Positions 9,931 through 19,719 are shown, counted from the stretch's first letter. The stretch: 64,000 nt of DNA from Bacteroidota bacterium (GCA_030147525.1 JASBVF010000030.1:62001-126000), one strand, 5' to 3'. Numbers and translations are program-made. The notes: generated by a model not told the origin, from the sequence alone.

Positions 9931-10689
9931 ATGAAAGCAATTATCGTGGATGATGAGCCGCAGAGTCACGAGGTGCTTAAGAAATTGCTGGCAAATGGTC
10001 ATTCTGATGTGCAGATAGCCGGAGGTGCATTTAACATCGCCGAAGGCATGAAGCTGCTGCAAAAGCATGACCCTGACCTGGTTTTCCTGGATATTGAAAT
10101 GCCGGGAGGGTCGGGCTTTGACCTGCTGGAACAGGTGGGTATGCCTGGTTTTTACGTCGTGTTTATCACGGCACACAACCAGTACGCTGTTTCTGCCATC
10201 CGTTCCGGCGCCCTGGACTACCTGCTTAAACCTGTGACAAGTGAAACGCTGAGCCAGGCCATGGACAAAGTGCGTTCAAAATACCAGGAAAAATTGTCCA
10301 TCGAGCAATGGAAAGTGGCTTTCGAGGCTTTTCAACTGGCAAAGCAGCGGCGGCTGCCAGCCCGGATGACCTTGTCAACCCAGGAGGGCATCCACTACAT
10401 TCCTGTAAATGAAATCCTGCGATTCGAAGCAGACGGCAACCAGACCGAGGTCTTCACCACTGCCGCCAAAAAAAGGTTGATCGCCTCCGTAAATATTGGC
10501 GAGTACGTGGAGCAGTTCGAACCTTATCCTTCCTTCATGAAAGTCCACCGTTCTCATTTGGTGAACTTGTTTTTCATTGAAAAATACGTGCGCTCCGATG
10601 GCGGTTACCTGGTGATGACGGACGGAACGCAGGTGCCGGTGTCAAGAGGGTATCGGGATGTGTTACTGGAAAGGCTGGAACAGCTTTAA
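9931..10689 (+). CDS. LytTR-family response regulator
   Basis: 252 residues: receiver domain at about 1-120 and LytTR DNA-binding domain at about 145-252. The receiver has the acidic pair in IVDDEP, phosphoacceptor Asp54 in VFLDIEMPG, and the conserved Lys100 in LLKPV. The output domain has the LytTR signature around I-L-R-F-E-A-D-G-N and ends with M-K-V-H-R-S-H-L-V-N. It is followed after 97 bases by a LytS-type kinase on the same strand, its likely phosphodonor. This is a complete regulator with no visible defect. Confidence 0.9.
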   Translation: MKAIIVDDEPQSHEVLKKLLANGHSDVQIAGGAFNIAEGMKLLQKHDPDLVFLDIEMPGGSGFDLLEQVGMPGFYVVFITAHNQYAVSAIRSGALDYLLKPVTSETLSQAMDKVRSKYQEKLSIEQWKVAFEAFQLAKQRRLPARMTLSTQEGIHYIPVNEILRFEADGNQTEVFTTAAKKRLIASVNIGEYVEQFEPYPSFMKVHRSHLVNLFFIEKYVRSDGGYLVMTDGTQVPVSRGYRDVLLERLEQL

Positions 10690-10786
10690 TCATGCAGCAG
10701 GCGTATTGAGGTACACGTCCGCATGAGCAATAAACTGCCGGATTATTTGGATAATTTTTTACCTTTCGACCGGATAAACATCTCCT

Positions 10787-13700
10787 ATGTCCGTTCGAAG
10801 GTTCGTTATTTCGAGGCTTACTTTTTTTCTTATCTCCATCGTCTCGATGCCCTTTGGCGGCATCGATGCGCAACCACTCCATCTTGTTTTTAACAAACTG
10901 GATCAGGCAAACGGCATTCCTGAGTTAAATAATATCTATTATTCCCAATGCAGCGACGGGTTTACCTGGGTTGGGAGTTTCGAAGGGCTGAGCAGGTTTG
11001 ACGGAAAAAACGTCAAGGTTTACGTGCCATATTTGAAACGAGGCAAAGCGAAAATAAAGGAGGCGGGCATTTCCAGCCTGGTTTACGAGGATAAAAACCA
11101 CAACAAATGGTTCACCACGCTTGGAGCATTGCATTGTATTTCGGCTAAAACAGACAGCATTTTTTCCATGCCGCTGGCGGCAAAAGAAGGCGACAGCACA
11201 GCTGCTAACCACTATGCTTTTCACCTCGACCGAAAATCTAATTTGTGGGTCATTGCGGATGGGTACCTTCACAAATTTAATATTGAAACAAGGAAGGATT
11301 CGATCCTGCATCCGCTTCAGGCTTACGTCTGTTATGCCAGCGAGAATAAGGAAGGGGAGGTGACGAAGTTAACGATCCCGCTCATGGGCATTACGCCCGG
11401 GATAGATATTTTAGACTATCAACCTGCCGGAGGACTGACCAGGACAACCTATTTCGGGGCCGATGATCCAAATGGACTCCCCCCGGCAAATACCTATTTT
11501 TTGCTGGAAGAAAACGACACGACGGTTTGGATTCCCTCCACAACCGGATTGATACGATTCAATCCCCGCAATCCTTCCGGTTACCAACTTTTTACACATA
11601 CGGATGCCAAAAACAAGTTCAGTTATTGCAGTGCCGCTTCCTGGCGGGACTCAATGCTCTGGGTGTCGAGCACCAGGGAGGGAGTTTTGCTTTTTAATAA
11701 AAACAGTGGCGAGTTCGTCCGGCACGATACTTTGTTCACGGTGGGCAACAGCGTGAAAATTATCAACAGGGTGAATAATCTGATGGTGGATTCGAGGGAA
11801 AACCTGTGGTTGTCCACCTGGGGTAAGGGCATCATTTTTACCAGTCTAAAAAATCAAAAATTCGCTCACTTCCTCCGCCCGGACGGTTCAAACCCGCTGG
11901 AAAGCCACTCGGTATCTCAGGTCGCTGAGGAGGGGCAGGGACGGGTTTGGTGCGCCTTGCCGGAAGAAGGCGTGAAAACACTGGACAAGCAGGGCAAACT
12001 TTTGAAAAGCTTCCCGCTGAGCCATTTTAACGGAGAGCAACCTTTTTATGTAATGTGCGACAGCGAAGGGGAGCTTTGGGTGCTGACTTACAGAAGTATT
12101 TTTAAAGGAAATTTCGACAATGGTTTTCAACTGTTTTCAAAATGCCCCAGTGAATTACAGAAAATAGTTCAGGTCTCGAAGGATGAATTTTTGGTGCTCA
12201 ATTTTTCAGGGCTTTTTGTTTTAAATAAAAGGAAGAAGCCCTCGGCCCGTTTTTGGGCGAACCCTTCCATTGCTTTGAGGACGCCCTATCAGTTATTTCA
12301 TGACAGTCGTCAACGGATTTTTATTTCCGATGGCACCGACCGGCTGAATGTTTACAAATGGCAGGCCGGGAAGCCTGATTCCCTGGCGGAGATTTCCGGG
12401 GTAGGTTACATCAATGGAATGGTGGAGGCAGCCGGTGCGAATGTTTTGTGGTGTGCGTCGAGTAAAGGTTTGCTGAAAATTACGCCTGCCGGGAATTTCA
12501 AGGCCGAACACATCAGGGACAAGAAAGGATTGCTCGATCAGACGTTCAACAGCGTTTTCGTCAGCACATCGGGAAGCGTTTGGTTGTCTTCGAACAACGG
12601 GGTTTACAAGTATGATCCTGAGACTAACACAGCCAAACGCTACGGCGAAAGCGACGGTTTGCAAAGTGCCCAGTTTTTGGCGGGCAGTGGTTGTATGCTG
12701 TCTGACGGGAGGCTCTGTTTCGGGGGGATCAATGGCTTCAATGTTTTTGACCCTGACAACGTGCAGGATTATCTCTCCGAGCCGGTCGTTCATTTCACCA
12801 ATATTATTACCAACAACAAAGACACTCTCAAAGCAGGAAGCTTACTTTATTTAAACAACTGGACTTTCCCCCATCATCAAAACACGGTTCAGATTGACTT
12901 TACCGGGATTGAGTACGGCGCACCGGCAGAAGTTATTTTTCGATATATTCTGAAAGGATACGACATAGACACCGTCGATGCGGGCACGCATGGGTCAGCC
13001 AGGTTTACCCGGCTGCCCAAGGGGGATTATGTCCTCCAGGTTTTTGCTGCAAATTCCGACGGTGTTTGGACCAGTCAGCCCAAAGAGTTCAATATCAGGG
13101 TGTTACCTCATTGGACAGATACCTGGTGGTTCAAAACGATTCTCGGAATAATTGTTTTGAGCATTTTTTACGCTTACTACCGCTTCAGGATCGGGCAAAT
13201 CAAAAAGCAGGAGGAAATGCGCCGCAAGGAAGCCGAATTCAGGCAGAAAGAAGCCGAGTTGAAACAGCAGATGGCCGAGTTCGAAACCGCCGTGCTCCGG
13301 CTTCAGATGAACCCGCATTTCATTTTCAACAGCATGAACTCCATCAACAGCTACATTCTGCACCGGGACATCGAGACGGCAAGCGACTACCTGGGGCGTT
13401 TTGCCAATTTGATGAGGAAGATACTGAAATACGCTGCCAGCAAATACATCTCCGTAGCCGACGAAATAGACCTGCTGAAGCTCTATCTCAATACCGAGGC
13501 CATGCGATTCGGGCAGGGAATTACTCACGAATTTGAAGTGGATGATAGCCTGGACCCTGACGATGTGGTTTTGCCAACGATGATTTTGCAGCCTTTTGTT
13601 GAAAATGCGATATGGCACGGATTAGCCAATAAAGCAGAAGGAGGGAAGGTTTCTGTTCGTTTTGAAAAACAGCAAAATAACCTCGTCTGCGTCGTCGAAG

Positions 13701-13906
13701 ATGACGGCATTGGACGACAAGCTGCTGAAGCATTGAAAGACAAATCGAAAAAACACGAGTCAAAAGCCCTGAACATTACCATGCAGCGGCTCAAACTGAT
13801 TGAATTGGAAACAGGCTCGCCTGCCCATTTTGAAATCGAGGATTTACACGGCCCGGATGGCAACCCTTGCGGAACGAGGGTATCGTTAAGCATTCCGTTT
13901 TTGTGA
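10787..13906 (+). CDS. Propeller-sensor histidine kinase of the LytS type
   Basis: 1,039 residues. The signal peptide ends near residue 28. A periplasmic beta-propeller made of two-component-regulator (Reg_prop) repeats fills about 30-690, followed by a Y_Y_Y domain (about 700-770), one membrane helix (about 780-803), and a charged coiled coil (about 805-840). The His_kinase domain has NPHFIFNSMNSINSYI with phospho-acceptor His844. The HATPase region has V-E-D-D-G-I-G near 970. It lacks a fused receiver, so it is a classical kinase partner for the LytTR regulator just upstream. The architecture resembles glycan-sensing hybrid sensors of this phylum but with LytS-type catalysis. The ligand is unknown. 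Confidence 0.9.
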   Translation: MSVRRFVISRLTFFLISIVSMPFGGIDAQPLHLVFNKLDQANGIPELNNIYYSQCSDGFTWVGSFEGLSRFDGKNVKVYVPYLKRGKAKIKEAGISSLVYEDKNHNKWFTTLGALHCISAKTDSIFSMPLAAKEGDSTAANHYAFHLDRKSNLWVIADGYLHKFNIETRKDSILHPLQAYVCYASENKEGEVTKLTIPLMGITPGIDILDYQPAGGLTRTTYFGADDPNGLPPANTYFLLEENDTTVWIPSTTGLIRFNPRNPSGYQLFTHTDAKNKFSYCSAASWRDSMLWVSSTREGVLLFNKNSGEFVRHDTLFTVGNSVKIINRVNNLMVDSRENLWLSTWGKGIIFTSLKNQKFAHFLRPDGSNPLESHSVSQVAEEGQGRVWCALPEEGVKTLDKQGKLLKSFPLSHFNGEQPFYVMCDSEGELWVLTYRSIFKGNFDNGFQLFSKCPSELQKIVQVSKDEFLVLNFSGLFVLNKRKKPSARFWANPSIALRTPYQLFHDSRQRIFISDGTDRLNVYKWQAGKPDSLAEISGVGYINGMVEAAGANVLWCASSKGLLKITPAGNFKAEHIRDKKGLLDQTFNSVFVSTSGSVWLSSNNGVYKYDPETNTAKRYGESDGLQSAQFLAGSGCMLSDGRLCFGGINGFNVFDPDNVQDYLSEPVVHFTNIITNNKDTLKAGSLLYLNNWTFPHHQNTVQIDFTGIEYGAPAEVIFRYILKGYDIDTVDAGTHGSARFTRLPKGDYVLQVFAANSDGVWTSQPKEFNIRVLPHWTDTWWFKTILGIIVLSIFYAYYRFRIGQIKKQEEMRRKEAEFRQKEAELKQQMAEFETAVLRLQMNPHFIFNSMNSINSYILHRDIETASDYLGRFANLMRKILKYAASKYISVADEIDLLKLYLNTEAMRFGQGITHEFEVDDSLDPDDVVLPTMILQPFVENAIWHGLANKAEGGKVSVRFEKQQNNLVCVVEDDGIGRQAAEALKDKSKKHESKALNITMQRLKLIELETGSPAHFEIEDLHGPDGNPCGTRVSLSIPFL

Positions 13907-14283
13907 TTCCTACATCCAAACCTGCAATTCGTTCAATGATCCCTGTCATTGGTGCGTTCACAATTGCCGCTGCCTGTGAAGTCCAGTATCTTAGCCCTAT
14001 GATTTTATGAATCTCCTCACACTAACAGAATACACAGTAGTCCTTTACACCAGGTCCATCAAATTAATGAATACAGCTTATTTAGCCGGAATTAAGACCA
14101 AACATAGAATCACACCTCTGCAACCTTATGAAAACAGTAGGCCCAAATGACCTTGAATCCTGGTAATGGAAAGGTGTTGACCTGATCATTTTCGGTTCCT
14201 TGAAGCCATTCCCTGGTGGATGTTTCAAGCGGATCAAAAACGCCGGGATTTCTTTCTGACACCCTGAACCCTTTAAATTAGAA

Positions 14284-14323
14284 GGCCAATCAGATCATGT
14301 TATCTGCATTGGTCTTTTTTTTT
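14284..14323 (+). terminator. Strong hairpin with long T-tract
   Basis: GGCCAATCAGAT pairs with ATCTG-C-ATTGGTC (one bulged C), followed by nine or more T. It sits 380 bases beyond the kinase stop codon, too far for a simple kinase terminator, so it may end an unannotated small transcript. Confidence 0.7.
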
Positions 14324-14377
14324 ATCCCAGTTTACCAGGACAGGAATCTAAGCTCCTCTACGTTTATTCCCCGGACG

Positions 14378-14405
14378 GCTCCTTAACTAAAAGGAGCTGT
14401 CTTTT
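14378..14405 (+). terminator. Second terminator-like hairpin upstream of rpsL
   Basis: GCTCCTT (14378-14384) pairs perfectly with AAGGAGC (14391-14397), followed by a T-rich TGTCTTTT. It would insulate the ribosomal block from upstream transcription. Confidence 0.6.
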
Positions 14406-14480
14406 CGCCCATTCTGATGCCCTTCCACTTTAAGAAAAAATTATTTTAAAATCCTTTACCATTTTTCATGAAAAAACCTC

Positions 14481-14488
14481 TACATTTG
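14481..14488 (+). promoter_or_regulatory. Probable rpsL operon promoter, -7 element
   Basis: TACATTTG followed by C fits the Bacteroidota -7 consensus TAnnTTTG. A clear TTG -33 element at the expected spacing is not present. It is the best candidate start for the ribosomal block and implies a leader of about 120 bases. Confidence 0.6.
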
Positions 14489-14549
14489 CGCTCGCTTTTG
14501 GAAAGCCTTTTCTCGCCGTATTGAATTATTGAGTGAAAAAAGGTTGTTT

Positions 14550-14574
14550 GCACCGCGTAACAGGTGCTTTTTTT
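14550..14574 (+). promoter_or_regulatory. Attenuator-like hairpin in the rpsL leader
   Basis: GCACC (14550-14554) pairs with GGTGC (14563-14567), followed by seven T at 14568-14574. It lies downstream of the predicted transcription start and 39 bases before the rpsL start codon, so it would act on the operon's own leader, not on upstream transcripts. Confidence 0.5.
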
Positions 14575-14613
14575 ATTAAGAAAACTATCGAAAATAAAGG
14601 AAAATAAGAAGTT

Positions 14614-14988
14614 ATGCCAACCATTAATCAACTGATCCGTAAAGGCAGAAAGAAAGTAGAAGTAGCCAGTAAGTCAAGGGCTTTAGGCGCATGTCCACAG
14701 CGTCGTGGAGTTTGTACCAGGGTGTACACAACCACGCCAAAGAAGCCAAACTCGGCACTTCGTAAGGTTGCTAAAGTACGTTTAACTAACCAGATTGAGG
14801 TGATTGCCTACATTCCGGGTGAAGGACACAACCTTCAGGAGCACTCTATCGTGCTTGTAGCCGGGGGTAGGGTAAAAGACCTTCCTGGTGTACGTTACAC
14901 GATTGTTCGGGGTGCGCTCGATACTGCCGGTGTTAACAACCGGAAGAAGAGCCGTAGCCACTACGGTACAAAGCGTCCGAAGAAATAA
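14614..14988 (+). CDS. rpsL: 30S ribosomal protein S12
   Basis: 124 residues, full length, part of the decoding centre of the small subunit. It starts [12 protein letters not shown] and contains [17 protein letters not shown] and [10 protein letters not shown]. Lys43 and Lys88, the usual streptomycin-resistance positions, are both the unmutated lysine, so target-based resistance is not expected. It is the first gene of the ribosomal block, preceded by an A-rich leader with a hairpin, and is followed by rpsG after 108 bases. Confidence 0.99.
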   Translation: MPTINQLIRKGRKKVEVASKSRALGACPQRRGVCTRVYTTTPKKPNSALRKVAKVRLTNQIEVIAYIPGEGHNLQEHSIVLVAGGRVKDLPGVRYTIVRGALDTAGVNNRKKSRSHYGTKRPKK

Positions 14989-15096
14989 GTTACCTGTTTT
15001 CGATAGTTGAGAAGTATAAATTTATTTTTAAAGTAACATAGGAGGAGTGCAGGTAAAATTAGCCTTCAATTCTCCGATCTATCAATCCTTAAAAAA

Positions 15097-15564
15097 ATGA
15101 GGAAGCATAAACCGAAGCCAAGACCATTGATGCCAGATCCAAGGTATAGTGATCCTCTGGTGACCCAGTTTGTAAATAACATGATGTGGCAGGGCAAAAA
15201 GTCCACTGCTTTCACGCTTTTTTATGATGCAATGGACATCATCAAAGATCGTACAAAGCAGGATGAGCATCAGGTGTGGAAAAAAGCACTGAACAATGCG
15301 ATGCCACAAGTAGAAGTTAAAGCCCGCCGGGTAGGTGGTGCGACGTTTCAAATTCCACTTGAAATTCGTGCGAAGCGCAAAGTTTCTATCGGCATGAAGT
15401 GGTTGATTCGTTTTGCTCGTGAGCGCAGTGGTAAAGGATTTGCTGAGAAGCTCGCCGCTGAACTGATCGCAGCAAGCAAAGGTGAAGGCGCAGCTGTTAA
15501 GCGTAAAGAAGATACGCACAGAATGGCTGAAGCGAACCGTGCTTTCGCTCACTTCAGGGTTTGA
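15097..15564 (+). CDS. rpsG: 30S ribosomal protein S7
   Basis: 155 residues, the usual length. It nucleates assembly of the 30S head. The N-terminus MRKHKPKPRPLMPDPRYSD is typical of Bacteroidota S7. The 108-base gap after rpsL is long for this operon and contains a Shine-Dalgarno-like GGAGGAG at 15041-15047, more than 45 bases before this start. In Escherichia coli the corresponding gap is where S7 represses its own synthesis; whether that holds here is not shown. Confidence 0.99.
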   Translation: MRKHKPKPRPLMPDPRYSDPLVTQFVNNMMWQGKKSTAFTLFYDAMDIIKDRTKQDEHQVWKKALNNAMPQVEVKARRVGGATFQIPLEIRAKRKVSIGMKWLIRFARERSGKGFAEKLAAELIAASKGEGAAVKRKEDTHRMAEANRAFAHFRV

Positions 15565-15614
15565 TTTTCACTACCCATTGAATATTTAATTAAAAATCCT
15601 TCGGGAACTTTATC

Positions 15615-17750
15615 ATGGCAAAAGATTTAAAATATACCAGAAATATTGGTATTGCCGCTCACATTGATGCCGGTAAAACTACCACTACTGAGCGTGTGCT
15701 TTACTACACTGGTCTGACACATAAGATTGGTGAAGTACACGATGGTGCTGCCACCATGGACTGGATGGAGCAGGAGCAGGAGCGTGGTATTACCATTACT
15801 TCGGCCGCTACCAAAACTTCATGGATTTGGAAAGGCGATACTTATTCTGTAAATATTATTGACACTCCCGGTCACGTGGATTTCACCGTGGAGGTAGAGC
15901 GTTCATTGCGTGTACTTGACGGTACGGTTGCACTTTTCTGTGCTGTCTCCGGCGTAGAACCGCAGTCAGAAACTGTTTGGCGCCAAGCCAACCGCTACAA
16001 AGTTCCACGGATCGGTTTCGTGAACAAAATGGATCGTAGCGGTGCTGATTTCTTCAATGTTATTAATGACATTAAGGAAAAACTCGGTGCAAGAGCAGTT
16101 CCACTGCAGGTGCCAATCGGTGCAGAAGAAACTTTCAAAGGAGTTGTCGACCTCATCACTAATGAGGCTCGCATCTGGAATGAAGAAGATCAGGGAATGA
16201 CATACGAAGTAGTTCCAATTCCTGAAGATCTCGTTGAAACAGTTGAGGAGTATCGCTCGAAGATGATTGAAGCTGCTGCTGAGTATGATGACAAGTTGCT
16301 TGAAAAATTCTTCGAAGATCCTGATTCAATCAGCGTAGAAGAGCTTCGTGCTGCATTGCGAAAGGCGACCATTGACATGAGTATTACGCCTGTTCTTTGT
16401 GGGTCAGCCTTCAAAAACAAGGGCGTACAGGCCATGCTCGATGCTGTTTGTGCATATCTGCCTTCTCCGGTAGATGTTGAAGCGATCTCAGGTGTCAATC
16501 CTGACACTGAAAAAGAAGAGTTGAGAAAGCCATCAGTAGATGAGCCTTTCACTGCACTCGCATTCAAGATTGCTACTGACCCATACGTTGGTCGTTTGTG
16601 CTTCATGCGTGTGTACTCAGGTAAGCTGGATGCAGGTACAGCAGTATTGAATACTCGCTCAGGCAAGAAAGAGCGTATTGCACGTCTTTATCAAATGCAT
16701 TCCAACAAGCAGAACCCAATCGATTCTGTAGAGGCAGGAGATATCGCAGCGGCAGTAGGTTTCAAAGACCTGAGAACAGGTGATACACTTTGTGACGAAA
16801 AACATCCGATCATTCTGGAAAGTATGAGCTTCCCTGATCCGGTTATCGGTATTGCTGTTGAGCCTAAGTCTCAAAAGGACATGGACAAGCTGGGTATGGC
16901 TTTGGCTAAATTGGCCGAAGAAGATCCGACCTTCCAGGTTCGTTTTGATCAGGATACAAACCAGACCGTCATCAGTGGTATGGGTGAGTTGCACCTTGAA
17001 ATTATTGTTGACCGACTTCGTAGGGAATTCAAGGTTGAGTGTAACCAGGGTATGCCTCAGGTGAACTACAAAGAAGCATTGACAAATAAGGTTAATCACC
17101 GTGAGCGCTTGAAGAAGCAGTCTGGTGGTTCCGGTTTGTTTGCAGATATGGAATTCGAAATTGGCCCTGCTGATCCGGAATTTATGGAAACTGAAGATTT
17201 CAAATCCGGTAAGACAAAGCTCCAATTCGAATGGGGAATCGTCGGTGGTGCGATCGATAAGAACTACCAAAAGCCGATACGTGACGGCTTCGCAGCTATG
17301 ATGGAGAACGGCATCCTTGCCGGATACAACATAGACAGCATGAAAGTTCGGGTTCACGATGGTTCTATGCACTCTGTGGATTCAAAGCCTATTGCATTCG
17401 AACTTTGTGCGAAAGAAGGTTTCCGTGAGGCAGCTCCTAAGTGTAACCCGGTTATAATGGAGCCAATCATGAAATTAGAAGTCGTAACACCAGACGAATA
17501 CACAGGTTCTGTTATCGGTGACTTGAACCGCCGCCGTGGATTGCCTAAGAACCAGGAGCCACGTGCAGGTAACGCTATCGCCATTCAGGCAGAAGTGCCG
17601 CTTTCAGAGATGTTTGGTTACGTTACACAACTCCGTACAATCACATCTGGCCGTGCAAGTTCTACGATGGAATTCTCTCATTATGCAGAGGCTCCAAAAA
17701 ATATTGCACAAGATGTAATTGATAAAGCAAAAGGCTTGGTAAAAGCCTAA
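15615..17750 (+). CDS. fusA: Elongation factor G
   Basis: 711 residues, the full length of translational GTPase EF-G, which drives ribosome translocation. Motifs: G1 A-H-I-D-A-G-K-T-T near residue 17, G3 D-T-P-G-H-V-D-F, and G4 N-K-M-D. Domains II-V follow in the normal order. It ends the str part of the cluster; no tuf gene follows, unlike in Escherichia coli. The stop codon is directly followed by a promoter and terminator that overlap each other. Confidence 0.99.
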   Translation: MAKDLKYTRNIGIAAHIDAGKTTTTERVLYYTGLTHKIGEVHDGAATMDWMEQEQERGITITSAATKTSWIWKGDTYSVNIIDTPGHVDFTVEVERSLRVLDGTVALFCAVSGVEPQSETVWRQANRYKVPRIGFVNKMDRSGADFFNVINDIKEKLGARAVPLQVPIGAEETFKGVVDLITNEARIWNEEDQGMTYEVVPIPEDLVETVEEYRSKMIEAAAEYDDKLLEKFFEDPDSISVEELRAALRKATIDMSITPVLCGSAFKNKGVQAMLDAVCAYLPSPVDVEAISGVNPDTEKEELRKPSVDEPFTALAFKIATDPYVGRLCFMRVYSGKLDAGTAVLNTRSGKKERIARLYQMHSNKQNPIDSVEAGDIAAAVGFKDLRTGDTLCDEKHPIILESMSFPDPVIGIAVEPKSQKDMDKLGMALAKLAEEDPTFQVRFDQDTNQTVISGMGELHLEIIVDRLRREFKVECNQGMPQVNYKEALTNKVNHRERLKKQSGGSGLFADMEFEIGPADPEFMETEDFKSGKTKLQFEWGIVGGAIDKNYQKPIRDGFAAMMENGILAGYNIDSMKVRVHDGSMHSVDSKPIAFELCAKEGFREAAPKCNPVIMEPIMKLEVVTPDEYTGSVIGDLNRRRGLPKNQEPRAGNAIAIQAEVPLSEMFGYVTQLRTITSGRASSTMEFSHYAEAPKNIAQDVIDKAKGLVKA

Positions 17751-17765
17751 ATCTTTGTATCTTTG
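17736..17765 (+). promoter_or_regulatory. Promoter for rpsJ and the S10 block
   Basis: TTG at 17736-17738 (inside the end of fusA), a spacer of exactly 19 bases, and TATCTTTG at 17758-17765 followed by C: the best match to the Bacteroidota consensus in the window. The expected transcription start (about 17770-17773) falls inside the left arm of the terminator hairpin. Confidence 0.7.
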
Positions 17766-17807
17766 CCCGCTCTTTGAAAATAGCCCATAAGAGCGGGCAA
17801 AATTTTT
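17762..17807 (+). terminator. Strong terminator between fusA and rpsJ
   Basis: A perfect 13-base-pair stem: TTTGCCCGCTCTT (17762-17774) with AAGAGCGGGCAAA (17789-17801), loop of 14, then five T at 17803-17807. The left arm overlaps the -7 element of the rpsJ promoter. Confidence 0.8.
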
Positions 17808-17835
17808 CAAAAAAGCAATCAATTTTTAATTCGGC

Positions 17836-18144
17836 ATGAATCAGAAAATCAGAATCAAACTCCGTTCATACGACCACAATCTGGTTGACAAGTCAACGGA
17901 GAAGATCGTAAAGACAGTTCGCTCAAGCGGTGCTGTTGTCACTGGCCCGATTCCGCTGCCCACTAAGAAGGAGATTTTTACTGTCCTGCGCTCGCCGCAC
18001 GTCAACAAAAAATCCCGGGAGCAGTTCCAGTTACGCACTCACAAACGACTGATCGAGATCTATACGCCTACCCAGAAGACAGTCGATGCGTTATCCAAGC
18101 TGGAGCTTCCAAGTGGTGTAGATATTCAGGTTAAGTTGACGTAA
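17836..18144 (+). CDS. rpsJ: 30S ribosomal protein S10
   Basis: 102 residues, full length. It starts [20 protein letters not shown] and contains the conserved [20 protein letters not shown] region that in other bacteria also binds NusB during antitermination. First gene of the S10 group, 85 bases after fusA, with its own promoter. The gap of 197 bases to rplC is the longest inside this operon half and holds a short hairpin. Confidence 0.99.
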   Translation: MNQKIRIKLRSYDHNLVDKSTEKIVKTVRSSGAVVTGPIPLPTKKEIFTVLRSPHVNKKSREQFQLRTHKRLIEIYTPTQKTVDALSKLELPSGVDIQVKLT

Positions 18145-18160
18145 TTCCACTGTTTTTAAC

Positions 18161-18177
18161 TGACAGAGCTTCTGTCA
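18161..18177 (+). repeat. Short perfect hairpin between rpsJ and rplC
   Basis: TGACAGA pairs with TCTGTCA across a three-base loop, followed by A residues, so it is not a terminator. It may be an mRNA processing or stability element; the function is not visible. Confidence 0.4.
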
Positions 18178-18341
18178 AAAACTTTCTGGTAGCATGTATT
18201 CAACTTAGTGTTGGGTTCAATGATTGCCGGAGGTTCGAGAAATAATTTGTCAATCCGTGTTTGCCAAAGGTTGTTTTCTGGCTGTTTTCAAAAACAAACA
18301 GAAATCATCAGGGGGTAAACAATGAATAAAAATTCTGCCCG

Positions 18342-18968
18342 ATGAACGGTATAATCGGAAAGAAAGTCGGAATGACCAGCATTTTCGATGCAGCTGGTCG
18401 AAACATAGCCTGCACAGTAATTGAAGCAGGTCCTTGTGTGGTGACTCAGGTAAAAACTGACGATTCAGATGGTTACGGTGCTTTGCAATTAGCTTATGGC
18501 GATGCCAAAGTTAAGAACACCACTCAGCCGATGATGGGCCACTTTGATAAGGCTAAGACAGCACCAAAGCACAAACTCGTTGAGTTCAGGGATTTCAATA
18601 TCGTTGAAAAAGGTCTGGGTGATCTGGTGCGCATTGAGGAAATCTTTAACGAAGGTGACACTGTGAATGCAGTAGGCACATCTAAAGGGAAAGGTTTTCA
18701 AGGTGTAGTTAAACGCCACGGCTTTAAGGGTGTCGGCGACCGTACCCACGGTCAGCACAACAGGGAAAGAGCTCCTGGTTCTATCGGCGCATCATCTTTC
18801 CCTTCAAGGGTATTCAAGGGAATGCGCATGGCAGGCCATATGGGTAATGTCAGGGTTAAGGTTCGCAACCTGAAAGTTGTGAAGATTTTCCCAGAGAAGA
18901 ACCTTCTGCTGATAAAAGGTGCTATTCCAGGTCACAACGGTTCATTCGTCGTCATTGAGAAGAAGTAG
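18342..18968 (+). CDS. rplC: 50S ribosomal protein L3
   Basis: 208 residues, full length. It begins [16 protein letters not shown] and carries the conserved [12 protein letters not shown] loop that reaches toward the peptidyl-transferase centre. Early-assembly large-subunit protein; followed by rplD after 52 bases. Confidence 0.99.
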   Translation: MNGIIGKKVGMTSIFDAAGRNIACTVIEAGPCVVTQVKTDDSDGYGALQLAYGDAKVKNTTQPMMGHFDKAKTAPKHKLVEFRDFNIVEKGLGDLVRIEEIFNEGDTVNAVGTSKGKGFQGVVKRHGFKGVGDRTHGQHNRERAPGSIGASSFPSRVFKGMRMAGHMGNVRVKVRNLKVVKIFPEKNLLLIKGAIPGHNGSFVVIEKK

Positions 18969-19020
18969 TCGAAACTGACCTGATAATTTATCAATTTAAG
19001 AATTTAACGACTTCACAGTT

Positions 19021-19644
19021 ATGAAACTCGAAGTTTTCAATATCCAGGGTAATAAAACCGGCAAGACAGTTGAACTGCCTGATGAGGTTTTCGGTGTAGA
19101 GCCTAACGAACACACAGTTTGGCTTGCGGTTAAAGCTTACCTCGCTAACCAGCGTCAAGGGACTCACAAGTCTAAAGAACGTAGCGAGATTACAGGTTCA
19201 ACCCGTAAGCTACACCGTCAGAAAGGAACGGGTGGCTCACGTAAGGGTGACATAAAGAACCCATTGTTCAAAGGTGGTGGACGAATTTTTGGTCCTAAAC
19301 CAAGAGATTACAGCCAGAAGCTTAACAAGAAGGTGAAACGCCTTGCTCGCAAGTCAGCACTTTCCAGCAAAGCTGCGAATGGCCAGATCATGGTTTTGGA
19401 AGATTTTACCTTCGATGCACCAAAGACAAAGTCTTACCTGGACATTCTGAAATCATTGAACCTGGACAGCAAAAAGACGCTGTTGGTAACAAGCGATTAC
19501 GACAAGAACGTTTATATGTCGAGCAGGAACCTGCAGGGTGCTGATGTTGCCAGAGCCCAGGATTTGAACACTTACGATATTCTTCATGCCAATATGTTGA
19601 TCTTGGCTGAGAGTTCGATTGAGAAAGTTGTCTCCAACGTTTAA
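19021..19644 (+). CDS. rplD: 50S ribosomal protein L4
   Basis: 207 residues. It has the extended loop region around R-Q-K-G-T-G-G-S-R-K-G-D, which lines the exit tunnel and is where macrolide-resistance changes occur in other bacteria. In Escherichia coli L4 also represses its operon; no matching leader structure was recognised here. The order L3-L4-L23-L2 is the standard one. Confidence 0.98.
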   Translation: MKLEVFNIQGNKTGKTVELPDEVFGVEPNEHTVWLAVKAYLANQRQGTHKSKERSEITGSTRKLHRQKGTGGSRKGDIKNPLFKGGGRIFGPKPRDYSQKLNKKVKRLARKSALSSKAANGQIMVLEDFTFDAPKTKSYLDILKSLNLDSKKTLLVTSDYDKNVYMSSRNLQGADVARAQDLNTYDILHANMLILAESSIEKVVSNV

Positions 19645-19719
19645 AAGATTTTAATACATTCCGAAAGTGTCGGATCTATTCGATCACGAAACTCAAGGAA
19701 ATCAACGATAAAAGGTAGC

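Larger units (their letters stand above)
13907..14613. other. 700-base region without recognisable genes before rpsL
   Basis: No convincing reading frame, tRNA or known RNA family was recognised. It contains two terminator-like hairpins (14284-14323 and 14378-14405), the rpsL promoter and the rpsL leader hairpin. The part at about 13,950-14,320 could carry a small RNA ending at the first terminator, but no clear promoter for it was found. Confidence 0.45.

Noticed and set aside
17751-17835. A tuf gene expected after fusA
   Set aside because: Only 85 bases separate fusA from rpsJ and they contain a promoter and terminator; EF-Tu is not here.
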